Part shown: positions 18,601 through 24,133 of the stretch, in pieces
Layout: each line of letters opens with the position of its first letter
Position numbering within the stretch: position 1 is the stretch's first letter
Program-made: the position numbers and the translations under genes
IMG/VR virus record: IMGVR_UViG_3300028008_000059
Coordinates: 1-33,040 of that record
Source: a virus
Length of the DNA: 33,040 nucleotides
Reading direction: 5' to 3' (one strand)
Notes under the pieces: model-generated
Databases searched by the model: none
What the model was told of the DNA's origin: nothing
Seen by the model: the letters and a program-made list of their open reading frames with translations, nothing else

Positions 18601-21475
18601 AACACAAACATTTACAGGTGATTCAAAAACTTCAGTATATAAACTAAAATGGCCAATGAACTTAAATGGTGCAAAGGTAAAAATTTACATTGATGGTGTT
18701 GAATTACTAAAAAGTGAATATACATATAACAACTTTGCAGACACTACCAAGTCTTACACTAGAAAAATTGGTCAAGTAATATTTACTACACCGCCTTTAT
18801 TAACTAAAGTTGTAAAAATTGATTATGAATTAGCACCAGACTTGTTAACAGCACAAGATAGAATTCAATCTTATTATAATCCAGTTGATGGTATGGTAGG
18901 TAAAGATATTTCACAGTTAATGACAGGTGTTGACTTTGGTGGAGTTGAAGTTAAGAGTTTTGATTTTGCAGGCAACGGTGGTTTTGAAACAAAAGGTTAC
19001 GGTATCGAAGCATACGACTTATATGATGCAACGTTTAACGATTTAATATTCTACTTAGACGGATCAACAGCAGTATTACAATGGGACACTCCGTTAGAAA
19101 ACGGAGTTGTGTATAATCTTTACAAAAATAATGTAAGACTTGATGATCCAAACTGGCCAAGTAGCCCTACTAATCCAAATGCTGTTCTAGCAAGTATTAC
19201 AGGCGATGATGCACTAGTAGAATTTAATATTCAAGATTACGGAATTACTAGTAGAGATGACGACATCTTTGTTATAAGAAAAACAACTAGTGATGGTAGT
19301 TTCCTTCCAGATCCTGCAAGTTACGATACACAGTTAGACGGTGGTGTATTAGCATATAGTAATGCTAAAGGTATTTCAGCAAGTGAAATTGTTGTTGACG
19401 GCGATGGATTTATTACGCCAATGACAACTACTGGTCCAGAAGAATTGATTCCAGGCAAAATTTCAGATACTGTTGACATTAAGGTATTCCATAGACCGGA
19501 TGCAGGTACAAGTAACGTACAAACACAGTTCTTTACAACAGATGGAACAACACAGACATACGATCTTGGAATACATCCTCATAATAGTGAAGCAGTATTT
19601 GTATCACTTGACAATGTTGTATCAACAGCATACACAATTAACTATGCTAATGATACAATTACTTTTACAACTGCTCCGGCAGCCGGCAAAGTACTAAGCA
19701 TAGTTACACTTGGTGTAAACGGACAGACAATTTTAGATATTAACAAGTTTATAGCAGACGGTAGTACAAATACATATACAACTAATATACAGTATCAAAC
19801 TGGAGTAAGCCATTTTGTTAATATAAACGGCCAAGCAATTACATCAACACTAAGTGAAGGTGTAGATGGATGGTTTGTAATTACATTTGATACAGCCCCG
19901 CAAACAGGACAAGTTGTTGATTACGGATTGTTCTACTCAACAGGAACTAACTTTAGTGCAACTAATGTACAAACTTTGATCGGTGACGGAAGTTCGACAA
20001 TATTTGATATGTCTCCTGCAATTATAGGCGGTTTGCCAACAGCACAGAACGCTATTGTAAGTATAAACGGCGCAATACAAGATGCTGGATATAATGTAGA
20101 TTTTACAATTACAGATTCTAATGTTAGAGAATATCAAGTCCAAGAATGGCAAGTTTTCTCAAACAGTGTTAGAGGTGAAGATATTGAAGTATACTTAAAC
20201 AATGAATTATTAAGAAGAAACATTCAATACAGATGGGATAGTGCAAACAACAGTGTTATATTATCAGCAGGTATTGGATCGCTTAATGATATAATTGATG
20301 TGTTCTTTAGTATTGATGGTCAATATGCATTTGGATATATCGGAGAAGATGACGATAGTAGTACTAAGTTTATTTCAGATAGAACTAAAATTTACTTTGA
20401 TACAGCACCAGCACTAGGCGATACAATTAAAATTACAGGCTTTAGTAATCATGACGTTCAAGATATTGAACGTATTAAATATGATTTAATAAGTCGTGTT
20501 CCGTTAGTACCAGGAACAACTAACTATCAAGAATATATTAATCTTAGTAGCGGACTTGTAAAACTTAGACATAAATCACAAGACTCAGAATATGTATGGG
20601 TTATAGTTAATGGAGTTAAACTAGCGCCAAACGTTGATTATTATGTAACTGAAGATCTTATGCATGTTAAAATTATCTCACAACTTAGTGCAAACGATAA
20701 AGTTGAGTACATACAGTTTGGTGAAGAACAATTAACACATAGATTTGGATTTAGACAGTTTAAAGACATATTGAACCGTGTTCACTACAAGCGGTTAGAC
20801 AATGCGAATAAGTATAAATTAGCACAAGACTTAAATTGGTGGGATACTAGAATCGAACTAGTTGATGCTTCCAACTTACCAGAACCTGGTAAGAAGAAAC
20901 AAATACCAGGAGTTGTGTTTATTAACGGTGAAAGAATTGAGTACTACGTGAAACAAGGAAATAGTTTACGCCAACTACGTAGAGGCACATTAGGCACTGG
21001 TGTAAGTACACTTCTTACAAGTGGTACTGAAGTAAGAGACCAAAGTCCAGGCGAAAATATTCCGTACAAAGATCAGACACTTACACAGTTGTTTACAGCA
21101 GACGGTACAACGGCTTCATATGAATTAGATTTTACACCTACACAAGGTATAAATGAATTTGAAGTATTTGTTGCAGGGCGCAGACTTCGTAAAAATACAA
21201 TTAGTAGTTACCAGGTAGATACTAAAGATATTAACGGAAACTTTGTAACTAGGTTTATTGCACAGGATAGTGTAGAAGGTGATACTACATTACCAGTAGA
21301 ATTTACATTAACTGGAAGTACATTAGACTTAACAGTAACACCTGAAGCAGAACAGAAGGTTGTAGTGGTTAGAAGAGTTGGCCAAACATGGACTAAGGCA
21401 GGAGAAAGCCTAGTTGATGCAAAAAATGACATAGCGGAGTTTCTTAAGGCGAGAACAACGGAACTACCTAAATAA
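6668..21475 (+). CDS. Giant (4,935-residue) modular baseplate/tail structural protein, positional candidate for the gp7 slot
   Basis: One uninterrupted frame of 14.8 kb directly coupled to gp6. The N-terminus (SLLPKYFRSSKNKKFLDATL, residues 24-43, then a W/Y-rich block to about 155) resembles the start of giant structural proteins of marine T4-like phages. Modules seen: a cupredoxin-like beta domain (about 190-275) without obvious metal ligands; four carbohydrate-binding-module-5/12-like hairpins (about 1425, 1682, 2192 and 2802); FG-GAP/beta-propeller blades at about 2094 and 2159 and again at about 2878, 2940, 2996 and 3071; two pairs of GxGY beta repeats (about 3510/3558 and 3880/3920); a C-terminal array of phage beta-sandwich units starting DGxTxxY (about 4288, 4361, 4437, 4810); and the INGERIEYY...RRGTLGTG motif (about 4751-4780). 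No signal peptide or membrane segment was seen. Its position after gp6 corresponds to T4 gp7, but homology to gp7 cannot be shown by eye. Likely role: peripheral baseplate scaffold with glycan-binding surfaces. Confidence 0.8.
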   Translation: MSYDDNQNENPLPTGGSNGYSSNSLLPKYFRSSKNKKFLDATLDQILQPGTAQKLNGFYGRRTAKSYRGSDNYIGDVSVNREAYQLEPVVLAKDTYDNVTFYKDYNDYINQIKAFGGNVDNHDLLNGAEYSAWNPNIDWDKLTNFREYYWLPNGPTAISIAGQSTEVTSAFNITSIDNGNNLSYVVNGNLTQNPTIELFKGQTYTFVVSATDMPFTIRTERSLDADTVYELGITNQNIEEGTVTFTVPLNAPTRLYYQNSNNINSGGIIRIAEVDEATAIDVEQEILGKASYTSSKGVELLNGMKLNFIGDVTPAKYAVGNWIIEGVGDSISLVNTDDLVIPLSYAVDIPVQYDQEEFDSLPFGNAASYSATKDYIVINRNSPDKNAWSRNNNWYHRAVIEKSAEINGQVVSIDQAQRAKRPIIEFDSGLKLYNFGTEKKNDIDLVDTVTKDIFSVIEGSTGYNIDSVDVTDGMRILFTAEKDIRANGKIYKVKFLKHNSTTPQISLIEDTDATPLENEVVLIRKGTVNAGQHYYYNGTAWLAGQVKSKVNQSPMFDMFDKNGVSYSNATTYETSTFTGNKVFSYKEGTGTADTELGFPITYRALTNVGDITFNFDLLTETFTHQRVQNILTEKCDQGFVKKYTSLNAFKYKNGWTKAKSLSTQRVIRQYDVDGEISQLEIDVYDKAGDLNDLEVSVLVNNAHNFDYTLSRQDGLAFVVFNKPLDAGDSVILRTKSATKKNSNGYYDFPTNLEHNPNNINLTTFTLGEVNDHVFSMIEDLPGFTGIFPGNTNLGNLGDISTVGKKFVQHAGPINNALYHITTKEANVVKALDFAKNEFRTFKRSFLQVAENLGFDGPIKTHVDNVLVEVLKNKTSSDPFYFSDMVPYSGNKRLEFTVYDPENNFFSLTKAFDKTTLSNKAVTIYQNGVQLAHGRDYTFNTDGFAVITATKADNDLIEIFEYESTDGCFIPSTPTKLGLYPAYVPEIILDDSYRTPTNVIIGHDGSKTVAYNDYRDALLLDLERRIYNNIKSKYDITKLDIHDFIPSSYRDTKINIDNIDNVLLSDFIKWSESLGGIDYTTNSFYELTDAFTYNYSYMSGPQGQQLKGFWRGVYKTAYDTDHPHTHPWEMLGFTVKPTWFDTVYGTAPYTSNNLILWEDLEEGKIAEPGKTVRYNKKYKRPGLTKHIPVDENGDLLSPLQSKYAREYISEYTKLGFKFGDHSPAETAWRSTSDYAFSLIKSWLLNQPAKFMSLAWDTSRISKNLAEQFVYTESNRSISLKDLVFTNVFGDSKRVYTSGLVDYIVNYTLTNTAITTPDYKEQLTSLKYQLGMKLGAFTDKDKMKFILDSRTPYNKGNVFLPKENYQITLNTSSPVEVVSYSGVIIEKQSYGYVIRGYDRENPVFKINKALDRANDPAVNVGGISEAFIEWDEDKQYTVDKYVRYNSSFYRVIEAHTSTTAFDPDKFTKIPELPNRGGSTAVFRKNFETSITEVPYGTVFVTIQDTVDFILGYAAQLEQTGFNFDFYNSDTQVVEDWRFSTKEFLYWTTQNWSAGTVIALSPSANQLKFTRPYTVVDDLYDNFYDYSLMESTGKPLQGEYTRLTREANTFAINLSNTTDGIYYVQLPLVQVEHVAILDNTSDFKDVIYSPASGYRQDRIKVVGYRTANWDGTLNIPGFIFDQAEVTEWKQYNDYAIGDTVRYKEYYYAAKNKIAGTEKFVANEWNRIDKRPETKLYTNFDYRINQFTDFYDLDSDNFDNEQQRMAQHLIGYQKRQYLENIINDDVSQYKFYQGFIQDKGTRNSIDKLFDALASADKESVDFYEEWAVKNSQYGATSNFDEIEWQIDESKFQLSPQPISLVETLPPATTDLIYRIPNYDVFLKPDNYDVNKIPTKYTNEEYVKTVGYVTGEDVSRAVLTKDSIVNFAISDINKNDYIWVATSNQTWDVIQHTETDLRLENAEPTGQDVELTLNYTAREILVGDIFGITNANTEALTTLDGFYKATKVQGNKVTFTTTNFDWTEIDDTVELPKATITIFTSQRTATINDANKNVSANLSKDELVWIDDDDYGKWTVLKNTPTYSENQQILSSLDLDSTMHGFGHSISVNENNTKMAVGIPYKGNGVVHVYVRPSDSTNYVLDQIIEAPTDVADAYDGSTPTTSMNFGESVALSPNGNYLVIGSPQASNIFSFYRGDFKQGVKYTKAQIVKYGPNLYKAIQNIDPATGAIQFSSFDSYLELVPDSDSSLVNLLQTGNYKINDTSVSHMLIRAPLNAYEGSANNDDIVLEWNNFSKLNLQGSTVDVQPFDGQFAGITGAFLTATHNIRYKIDNVLVIENFVNLPQIGNTLSSSIASGEVIYVANSLTTCTVYLANVNGTFATTDSVFVGTTRIGDYVEDYRAGTGNLGGYWWIDTPSYTTSADSSNVFVDPGHGLVFRDLLTTASGRVTPNMYHNITTARQLAIQDATNSGSTLSLMDQAEFMQTLTYEGDPGEVFALQPSDLWTVRAPTALSLSIGDTFKMVVDSVSGNTDFTDSTFSTSLINKEHTVYQLWDGYLDFTFDEFSQATQLPFEPIIGDTVSDGATGATATITFYKRQFNTVRIYVTNVSGTWSKGDGYNETAKINRVRGASVRPIGTLNGASLSGTRVGKIVVLQETTNFPDATVTELNNFEYWFFNETTLSGIPREANIPASNNNDWQLVTNIPVSSDNGTIASGLELEGMFSVYDLNEKIQFKVQNHYTVPERKAHARLGDEVDFTLEGNLYRLSIASKGDGKLNNAGSIHFVKHGSVTKELVTTTYDWQLDIDPNFRGEFHTTVFYKQGEIVEYEDRLYKALRNIASGSAFVTPDWELVTDGTAHVGFIPTAGTNRIIGEEVFDPEFGVRDFARQFDQDKDGDVLIVSSRIQGNDSSGERVIVVYRRLPEGQMTVSQTIKPPYEDLSTGSFTGFGDSISISNDGELIAIGEPYNDDYKRDQGKVYIYKLVNGQFVLSQEIQSPNNEQAEHFGAYLNFDGNQLAVTSLNGDIEKPTTFDLNTTVFDDEFTNFKSVEMDSGIIFMYERINNSMLFAQEFIIDEPLAMNFGKNLLVNNNHIYTAIPEVTDLLTYQGMIVDFRKTIGAKSWNVHRSPIDQVDINKIKSAFLYNVKTNTLVEDLDYIDPVQGKVAGIAEQELSYKTYYDPAVFSIGDDTVVIDENNSWGRDYVGQLWWDISAVKFYNYQQNNITYQTNYWGEVFPGTSVEVYEWVESDLLPSEWDALSDSEEGVAQGISGTTRYGDFVYSQKLTWDPISKTSKPKYFYWVANKRVTPRVEGRRITAYDVKRLIEDPVGQGYKFVGLMAKDRFVLFNCESLLSGDDVAFNLRYHTLDNVDQNIHNEYQMLTQGVGSSKPNRDIEQKWIDSLVGYDKQFRLVPDPKLSAKIKYGINNNPRQSMFINKAEALKEVVDRVNSILINNIIVDEFDISDLTKSDPLPLSTSRRYDLKIDTFEDLQYVGVAKRITASLTPTIVDGKITGVTITNSGRGYIDPTYTSTVGGIRLGPQVTVTGIGKDAVLETEINELGQITTVNIIDPGTGYDENTVITARNFTVIVTTDSTVLNKWALYNYNGTKWNRTISQRFDTNLYWDYQDWYDIGYNEFTEINSLIDFSYQLTSIENDIGDTVKISSVGSGGWLLLEKIANLQTEDYTQNYKVVGKENATIQFSQNLYNTVINKTGYDTDTFDIAFYDSQPVKETRIILETIRDKIFVDNLDVHYNELFIASIRYAFSEQPNIDWAFKTSFIKAQHNVGDLTQKVTFKNDNIENFQDYINEVKPFKTKIREYVSSYEKTDPTNSVVTDFDLPPKYDFAKKKISSSTAKLKDNTITSMPNSTSTYPDKHWLENSGYEISSINVGNAGTGYILPPTVSIEGGGGSGAKAKAFLNAGKVSKIEVTAPGTGYLTAPAIILNGTTSDGGTLAVARAVLGNGKVRGTHVISRFDRISGQPYYLEVARTQTFTGDSKTSVYKLKWPMNLNGAKVKIYIDGVELLKSEYTYNNFADTTKSYTRKIGQVIFTTPPLLTKVVKIDYELAPDLLTAQDRIQSYYNPVDGMVGKDISQLMTGVDFGGVEVKSFDFAGNGGFETKGYGIEAYDLYDATFNDLIFYLDGSTAVLQWDTPLENGVVYNLYKNNVRLDDPNWPSSPTNPNAVLASITGDDALVEFNIQDYGITSRDDDIFVIRKTTSDGSFLPDPASYDTQLDGGVLAYSNAKGISASEIVVDGDGFITPMTTTGPEELIPGKISDTVDIKVFHRPDAGTSNVQTQFFTTDGTTQTYDLGIHPHNSEAVFVSLDNVVSTAYTINYANDTITFTTAPAAGKVLSIVTLGVNGQTILDINKFIADGSTNTYTTNIQYQTGVSHFVNINGQAITSTLSEGVDGWFVITFDTAPQTGQVVDYGLFYSTGTNFSATNVQTLIGDGSSTIFDMSPAIIGGLPTAQNAIVSINGAIQDAGYNVDFTITDSNVREYQVQEWQVFSNSVRGEDIEVYLNNELLRRNIQYRWDSANNSVILSAGIGSLNDIIDVFFSIDGQYAFGYIGEDDDSSTKFISDRTKIYFDTAPALGDTIKITGFSNHDVQDIERIKYDLISRVPLVPGTTNYQEYINLSSGLVKLRHKSQDSEYVWVIVNGVKLAPNVDYYVTEDLMHVKIISQLSANDKVEYIQFGEEQLTHRFGFRQFKDILNRVHYKRLDNANKYKLAQDLNWWDTRIELVDASNLPEPGKKKQIPGVVFINGERIEYYVKQGNSLRQLRRGTLGTGVSTLLTSGTEVRDQSPGENIPYKDQTLTQLFTADGTTASYELDFTPTQGINEFEVFVAGRRLRKNTISSYQVDTKDINGNFVTRFIAQDSVEGDTTLPVEFTLTGSTLDLTVTPEAEQKVVVVRRVGQTWTKAGESLVDAKNDIAEFLKARTTELPK
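7235..7500 (+). other. Cupredoxin-like module within the giant protein
   Basis: Residues about 190-277 read NPTIELFKGQTYTFVV, then MPFTIRT, then GTVTFTVPLNAPTRLYYQNS and GGIIRI. This follows the marine phage/bacterial cupredoxin-like pattern of an N-terminal strand, a PF.I+T strand, and a TF.VP..AP..LYY strand. In related modules the last strand usually continues into C-x-x-H...M-x-G ligands; here it reads LYYQNSNNINSGG, so copper binding is not expected. Confidence 0.5.
12947..13240 (+). other. FG-GAP/beta-propeller-like blades 1-2 of the giant protein
   Basis: Residues 2094-2191 hold two repeats of the form FG.S.....G..L.IG.P.....G...VY: HGFGHSISVNENNTKMAVGI with GVVHVYVRP, and MNFGESVALSPNGNYLVIGS with IFSFYRG. 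They end directly at a carbohydrate-binding-module-like hairpin (from 13241). The matching blades resume at about 15296. Confidence 0.55.
15296..15990 (+). other. FG-GAP/beta-propeller-like blades 3-6 of the giant protein
   Basis: Residues about 2877-3108 hold four more repeats: RQFDQDKDGDVLIVSS, TGFGDSISISNDGELIAIGE with GKVYIYKL, EHFGAYLNFDGNQLAVTS with GIIFMYER, and MNFGKNLLVNNNHIYTAIPE. They follow a carbohydrate-binding-module-like hairpin (about 2802-2846). Together with the blades at 12947-13240 they may complete a single propeller. Confidence 0.55.
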
Positions 21476-21478
21476 ATA
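21471..21478 (+). promoter_or_regulatory. T4-type late promoter box (AATAAATA) before the 21500 gene
   Basis: AATAAATA overlaps the TAA stop of the giant gene (21473-21475) and lies 21 nt before the ATG at 21500, the same layout as the other late boxes in this window. It would restart late transcription after the 14.8-kb gene, for the small structural protein and the fibre genes. Confidence 0.55.
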
Positions 21479-21499
21479 CACATAGCAGTGAGAGAAAAC

Positions 21500-22105
21500 A
21501 TGACAGACAAATTAAATGATAAAAGCGGAGTAGTAGTTAAAGGGCACATCAAAATACATGATCCTAGTTCAGGCGAAGTGTATGTTGATAAGCGTAACGC
21601 TATTCACTATGAAAATATGAGTATTGCACTTGCCGAAAGTCTTGCAAACCAAGGCCAGGGTATGATATACGAAATGAGTTTTGGCAACGGCGGCACAAGT
21701 GTTGACCCAACAGGTATTATTACATACTTAACGCCAAACAGTACAGGAACAAATGCTAGTTTGTATAATCAAACATTTACTAAAGTAGTAGATGATAGAA
21801 GTACAAGTAACACAGATCCTGTAAGAAATAAAATTGAAACACGTCATGTTAGCGGAACAAATTACACAGATGTTGTAGTAACTTGTTTGTTAGATTATGG
21901 TGAACCAGAAGGTCAGGATGCATTTGATACTGCTACAGATACAGACAACCTTTATGTGTTTGACGAATTAGGTCTTAAAAGTTATAGCCCATCGGGCGCT
22001 GGTAGATTAATTACTCATGTTATTTTCCACCCTGTACAAAAAAGTTTAAACAGATTAGTTCAAATTGATTATACAGTTCGTGTACAAAGTTTGTCAGGAG
22101 TATAA
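21500..22105 (+). CDS. Conserved small structural protein of the tail-fibre region, function unknown
   Basis: 201 residues from ATG 21500. An in-frame GTG at 21488 would add MREN, but ATG with upstream GAGAGAA is preferred. Opening: a lysine/aspartate-rich stretch with VVVKGHIKIHDPSSGEVYVD, then NAIHYENMSIALAESLANQ and IYEMSFGNGGTSVDPTGIITYL. A beta-rich C-terminus ends in VQIDYTVRVQSLSGV. I recognise the KGHIKI.DP.SGEV and FGNGGTSVD.TGVITY style from T4-like marine phages, where these proteins sit between the large baseplate gene and the collar-domain fibre. No enzymatic motif is visible. It ends 3 nt before the first fibre gene, suggesting a baseplate-to-fibre connector, an inference from position only. 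Confidence 0.7.
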   Translation: MTDKLNDKSGVVVKGHIKIHDPSSGEVYVDKRNAIHYENMSIALAESLANQGQGMIYEMSFGNGGTSVDPTGIITYLTPNSTGTNASLYNQTFTKVVDDRSTSNTDPVRNKIETRHVSGTNYTDVVVTCLLDYGEPEGQDAFDTATDTDNLYVFDELGLKSYSPSGAGRLITHVIFHPVQKSLNRLVQIDYTVRVQSLSGV

Positions 22106-22108
22106 TAG

Positions 22109-24133
22109 ATGCCTTATACAATTAATTTTACAGATGTAACTAACAAAGGTAGTATTACAGTCGAAGACAACGACATAAATGCACAAACTAGTTTAAGTCT
22201 AGTTGGGCGTAACACTACTAGTTATGGAGTTGCATTTAATCAAAACTTTTTAAAATTATTAGAAAATTTTGCTAACACTAGTTCTCCGTCAAATCCAGTC
22301 GAAGGACAACTTTGGTACGATAGTACAGCAGGCAATGAGCAACTTAAAGTATACGATGGTACAACTTGGGTAGCAAGTGGCGGCCTTAAAAAAGCAACAA
22401 ACGAACCAGATGCGTCAAGCAGTTTAACTGGTGACCTCTGGGTTGATACTGATAACCAACAGTTGTATTTGTATACAGGTTCTGGTTGGACACTAATTGG
22501 TCCTGAATATGCCGGCGGATTAAATACCGGAATATCAGCGGCAACAATACTTGGTCAAGATAATATTGATTATACAGCAATACAAGTTGATGTAGATGCA
22601 AAGCCGGTTGCTATTATTAGTACAAATACATTTACGCCAAAAGCACAAATTAACGGATTTGGTCAAATTAATCCAGGCATTAATTTAAGTACAGCAGATA
22701 TTACTGGTAGTGGTGCCGCAAGATTTTATGGTCCTGCAGAACAAGCAGAAAATTTAGTTGTAGGCGGAGAAAAAATTGCCGCGGCAAACTTCTTACGTGG
22801 AGATGTTGTAAGTACAACAACAAACCAATTAAAAGTTAACACAGACGATGGTATTATTCTTGGTAGTGGTAACCAAGTAACACTTGGTGTTGAGGGACAA
22901 ATTGGCGTTATCAGTCACAATACAAGCGGCGCAAGTTTAGATATCCGTGTTAATGATCAAGGTACTACTAAAACAGTAATGCGTGTTGATTCAACAACAA
23001 ATATTGGTATTAATAATACAGCACCGAGCGAAGCATTAGATGTTACAGGCAATATCAAAGTAAGTAGTAATATTACAATTGACGGAACAACAGCAAGTAC
23101 TAATTTTGGCACAGGAAGTCTAGTTGTAAAAGGCGGCGCAGGCGTTGCAGGCGATATGAATATCGGCGGAACAATTAATATTCAAGGCGACACTGAAACT
23201 AGAAATATTATTCCAGATGTAACTAATACTAGAAGTATTGGCTCACAAGCAAACAAATTTACAGGTATATATGCAACAACATTTGTAGGTAACTTAACAG
23301 GTAATGTTACAGGACAAGTTAGCGGTAGAGCAGGTAGTGCAGATAAACTATCAAGTTCAACAAACTTTTCATTACAAGGCGAAGTTAGTGCGCCAACAAT
23401 TATATTTGATGGCCAAGCAGGCGGAACAACTAAAACATTCCAAACAACTATTGCAAACAGTTTTATTAGTAATAAAACATATACTAACAGTGCTGATGCA
23501 AGTGACGAATTCCTACTTAACAGAGTACAAGGACAAGTTGGATTATATAGAATTAGTAGACGAGATTTCTTATCAACAGTTCCAGTTAATCCTCCGGGCG
23601 TAATGATGCCTTATGCAGGCACAACAGCACCAAATTATTGGTTATTGTGTTATGGACAAGAAGTATTACAAGCCGACTATCCAGAACTATTTGAAGTAAT
23701 TGGATTTACATACAAGCAAAAAGGATTATTGACAGATAACGGTGTAGCAAGATTTGCACTACCAGATATGCGTGGTAGAAGTGCTGTGGGTCTAGACGAC
23801 ATGGGCGGCACAGGTGCAAGTAGAGTTTCCGGACTACAAGGTAGTGAACTTGGCAACTCAGGCGGTGCTGAAAGTGTTACTATTCAAAGTACAAACTTAC
23901 CAGAACACGAACACGATCTAGTTGTTGAAGGAACACAGTTTTACGCAATTTTAGATGCGGCAAAAGGTGCTAATAGTCCAGTATCATCAATTACATTTGA
24001 TGCACCGACAGGACAAAATGCAGGGCAGGCTGTAACAACAAGTGGTGGAGTTGCAGGAACAACTGGACAAGCAATGGATAATTTAAGTCCGTTTATGTCC
24101 TTAAATTACATAATTTATAGTGGGAAAGTTTAA
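22109..24133 (+). CDS. Tail fibre 1 with C-terminal Tail Collar domain
   Basis: 674 residues. Residues 1-135 are the N-terminal module shared with the next two genes (YTINFTDVTNKGSITV..., LVGRNTTSYG, FNQNFLKLLENFAN, EGQLWYDS, GDLWVDTDNQQLYLY, W.LIGP). The middle holds fibre-type beta repeats (LDVTGNIKVSSNITI; NTRSIGSQANKFTGIYATTF; FVGNLTGNVTG). From about residue 488 a phage Tail Collar domain follows: PPGVMMPYAGTTAPNYWLLCYGQ, then FALPDMRGRSAVGLD and TNLPEHEHD, ending LSPFMSLNYIIYSGKV. Collar domains occur in T4 gp12-type short fibres and in many host-recognition fibres; the HEH cluster resembles the metal-binding histidines of gp12, which is inference. It is the only one of the three fibres with a collar domain. 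The stop overlaps the next ATG by 1 nt. Confidence 0.88.
   Translation: MPYTINFTDVTNKGSITVEDNDINAQTSLSLVGRNTTSYGVAFNQNFLKLLENFANTSSPSNPVEGQLWYDSTAGNEQLKVYDGTTWVASGGLKKATNEPDASSSLTGDLWVDTDNQQLYLYTGSGWTLIGPEYAGGLNTGISAATILGQDNIDYTAIQVDVDAKPVAIISTNTFTPKAQINGFGQINPGINLSTADITGSGAARFYGPAEQAENLVVGGEKIAAANFLRGDVVSTTTNQLKVNTDDGIILGSGNQVTLGVEGQIGVISHNTSGASLDIRVNDQGTTKTVMRVDSTTNIGINNTAPSEALDVTGNIKVSSNITIDGTTASTNFGTGSLVVKGGAGVAGDMNIGGTINIQGDTETRNIIPDVTNTRSIGSQANKFTGIYATTFVGNLTGNVTGQVSGRAGSADKLSSSTNFSLQGEVSAPTIIFDGQAGGTTKTFQTTIANSFISNKTYTNSADASDEFLLNRVQGQVGLYRISRRDFLSTVPVNPPGVMMPYAGTTAPNYWLLCYGQEVLQADYPELFEVIGFTYKQKGLLTDNGVARFALPDMRGRSAVGLDDMGGTGASRVSGLQGSELGNSGGAESVTIQSTNLPEHEHDLVVEGTQFYAILDAAKGANSPVSSITFDAPTGQNAGQAVTTSGGVAGTTGQAMDNLSPFMSLNYIIYSGKV

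Noticed and set aside
21488-21499. GTG at 21488 as the start of the small structural gene
   Set aside because: ATG 21500 is in the same frame, has a purine-rich ribosome site directly upstream (overlapping the GTG) and gives better spacing to the late box.
23304-23603. A 99-codon plus-strand frame inside fibre 1
   Set aside because: Gln/Leu-rich frame-shifted reading of the fibre repeats, without a ribosome site; similar shadows occur at 26650-26916 and 26926-27123 in fibre 3.
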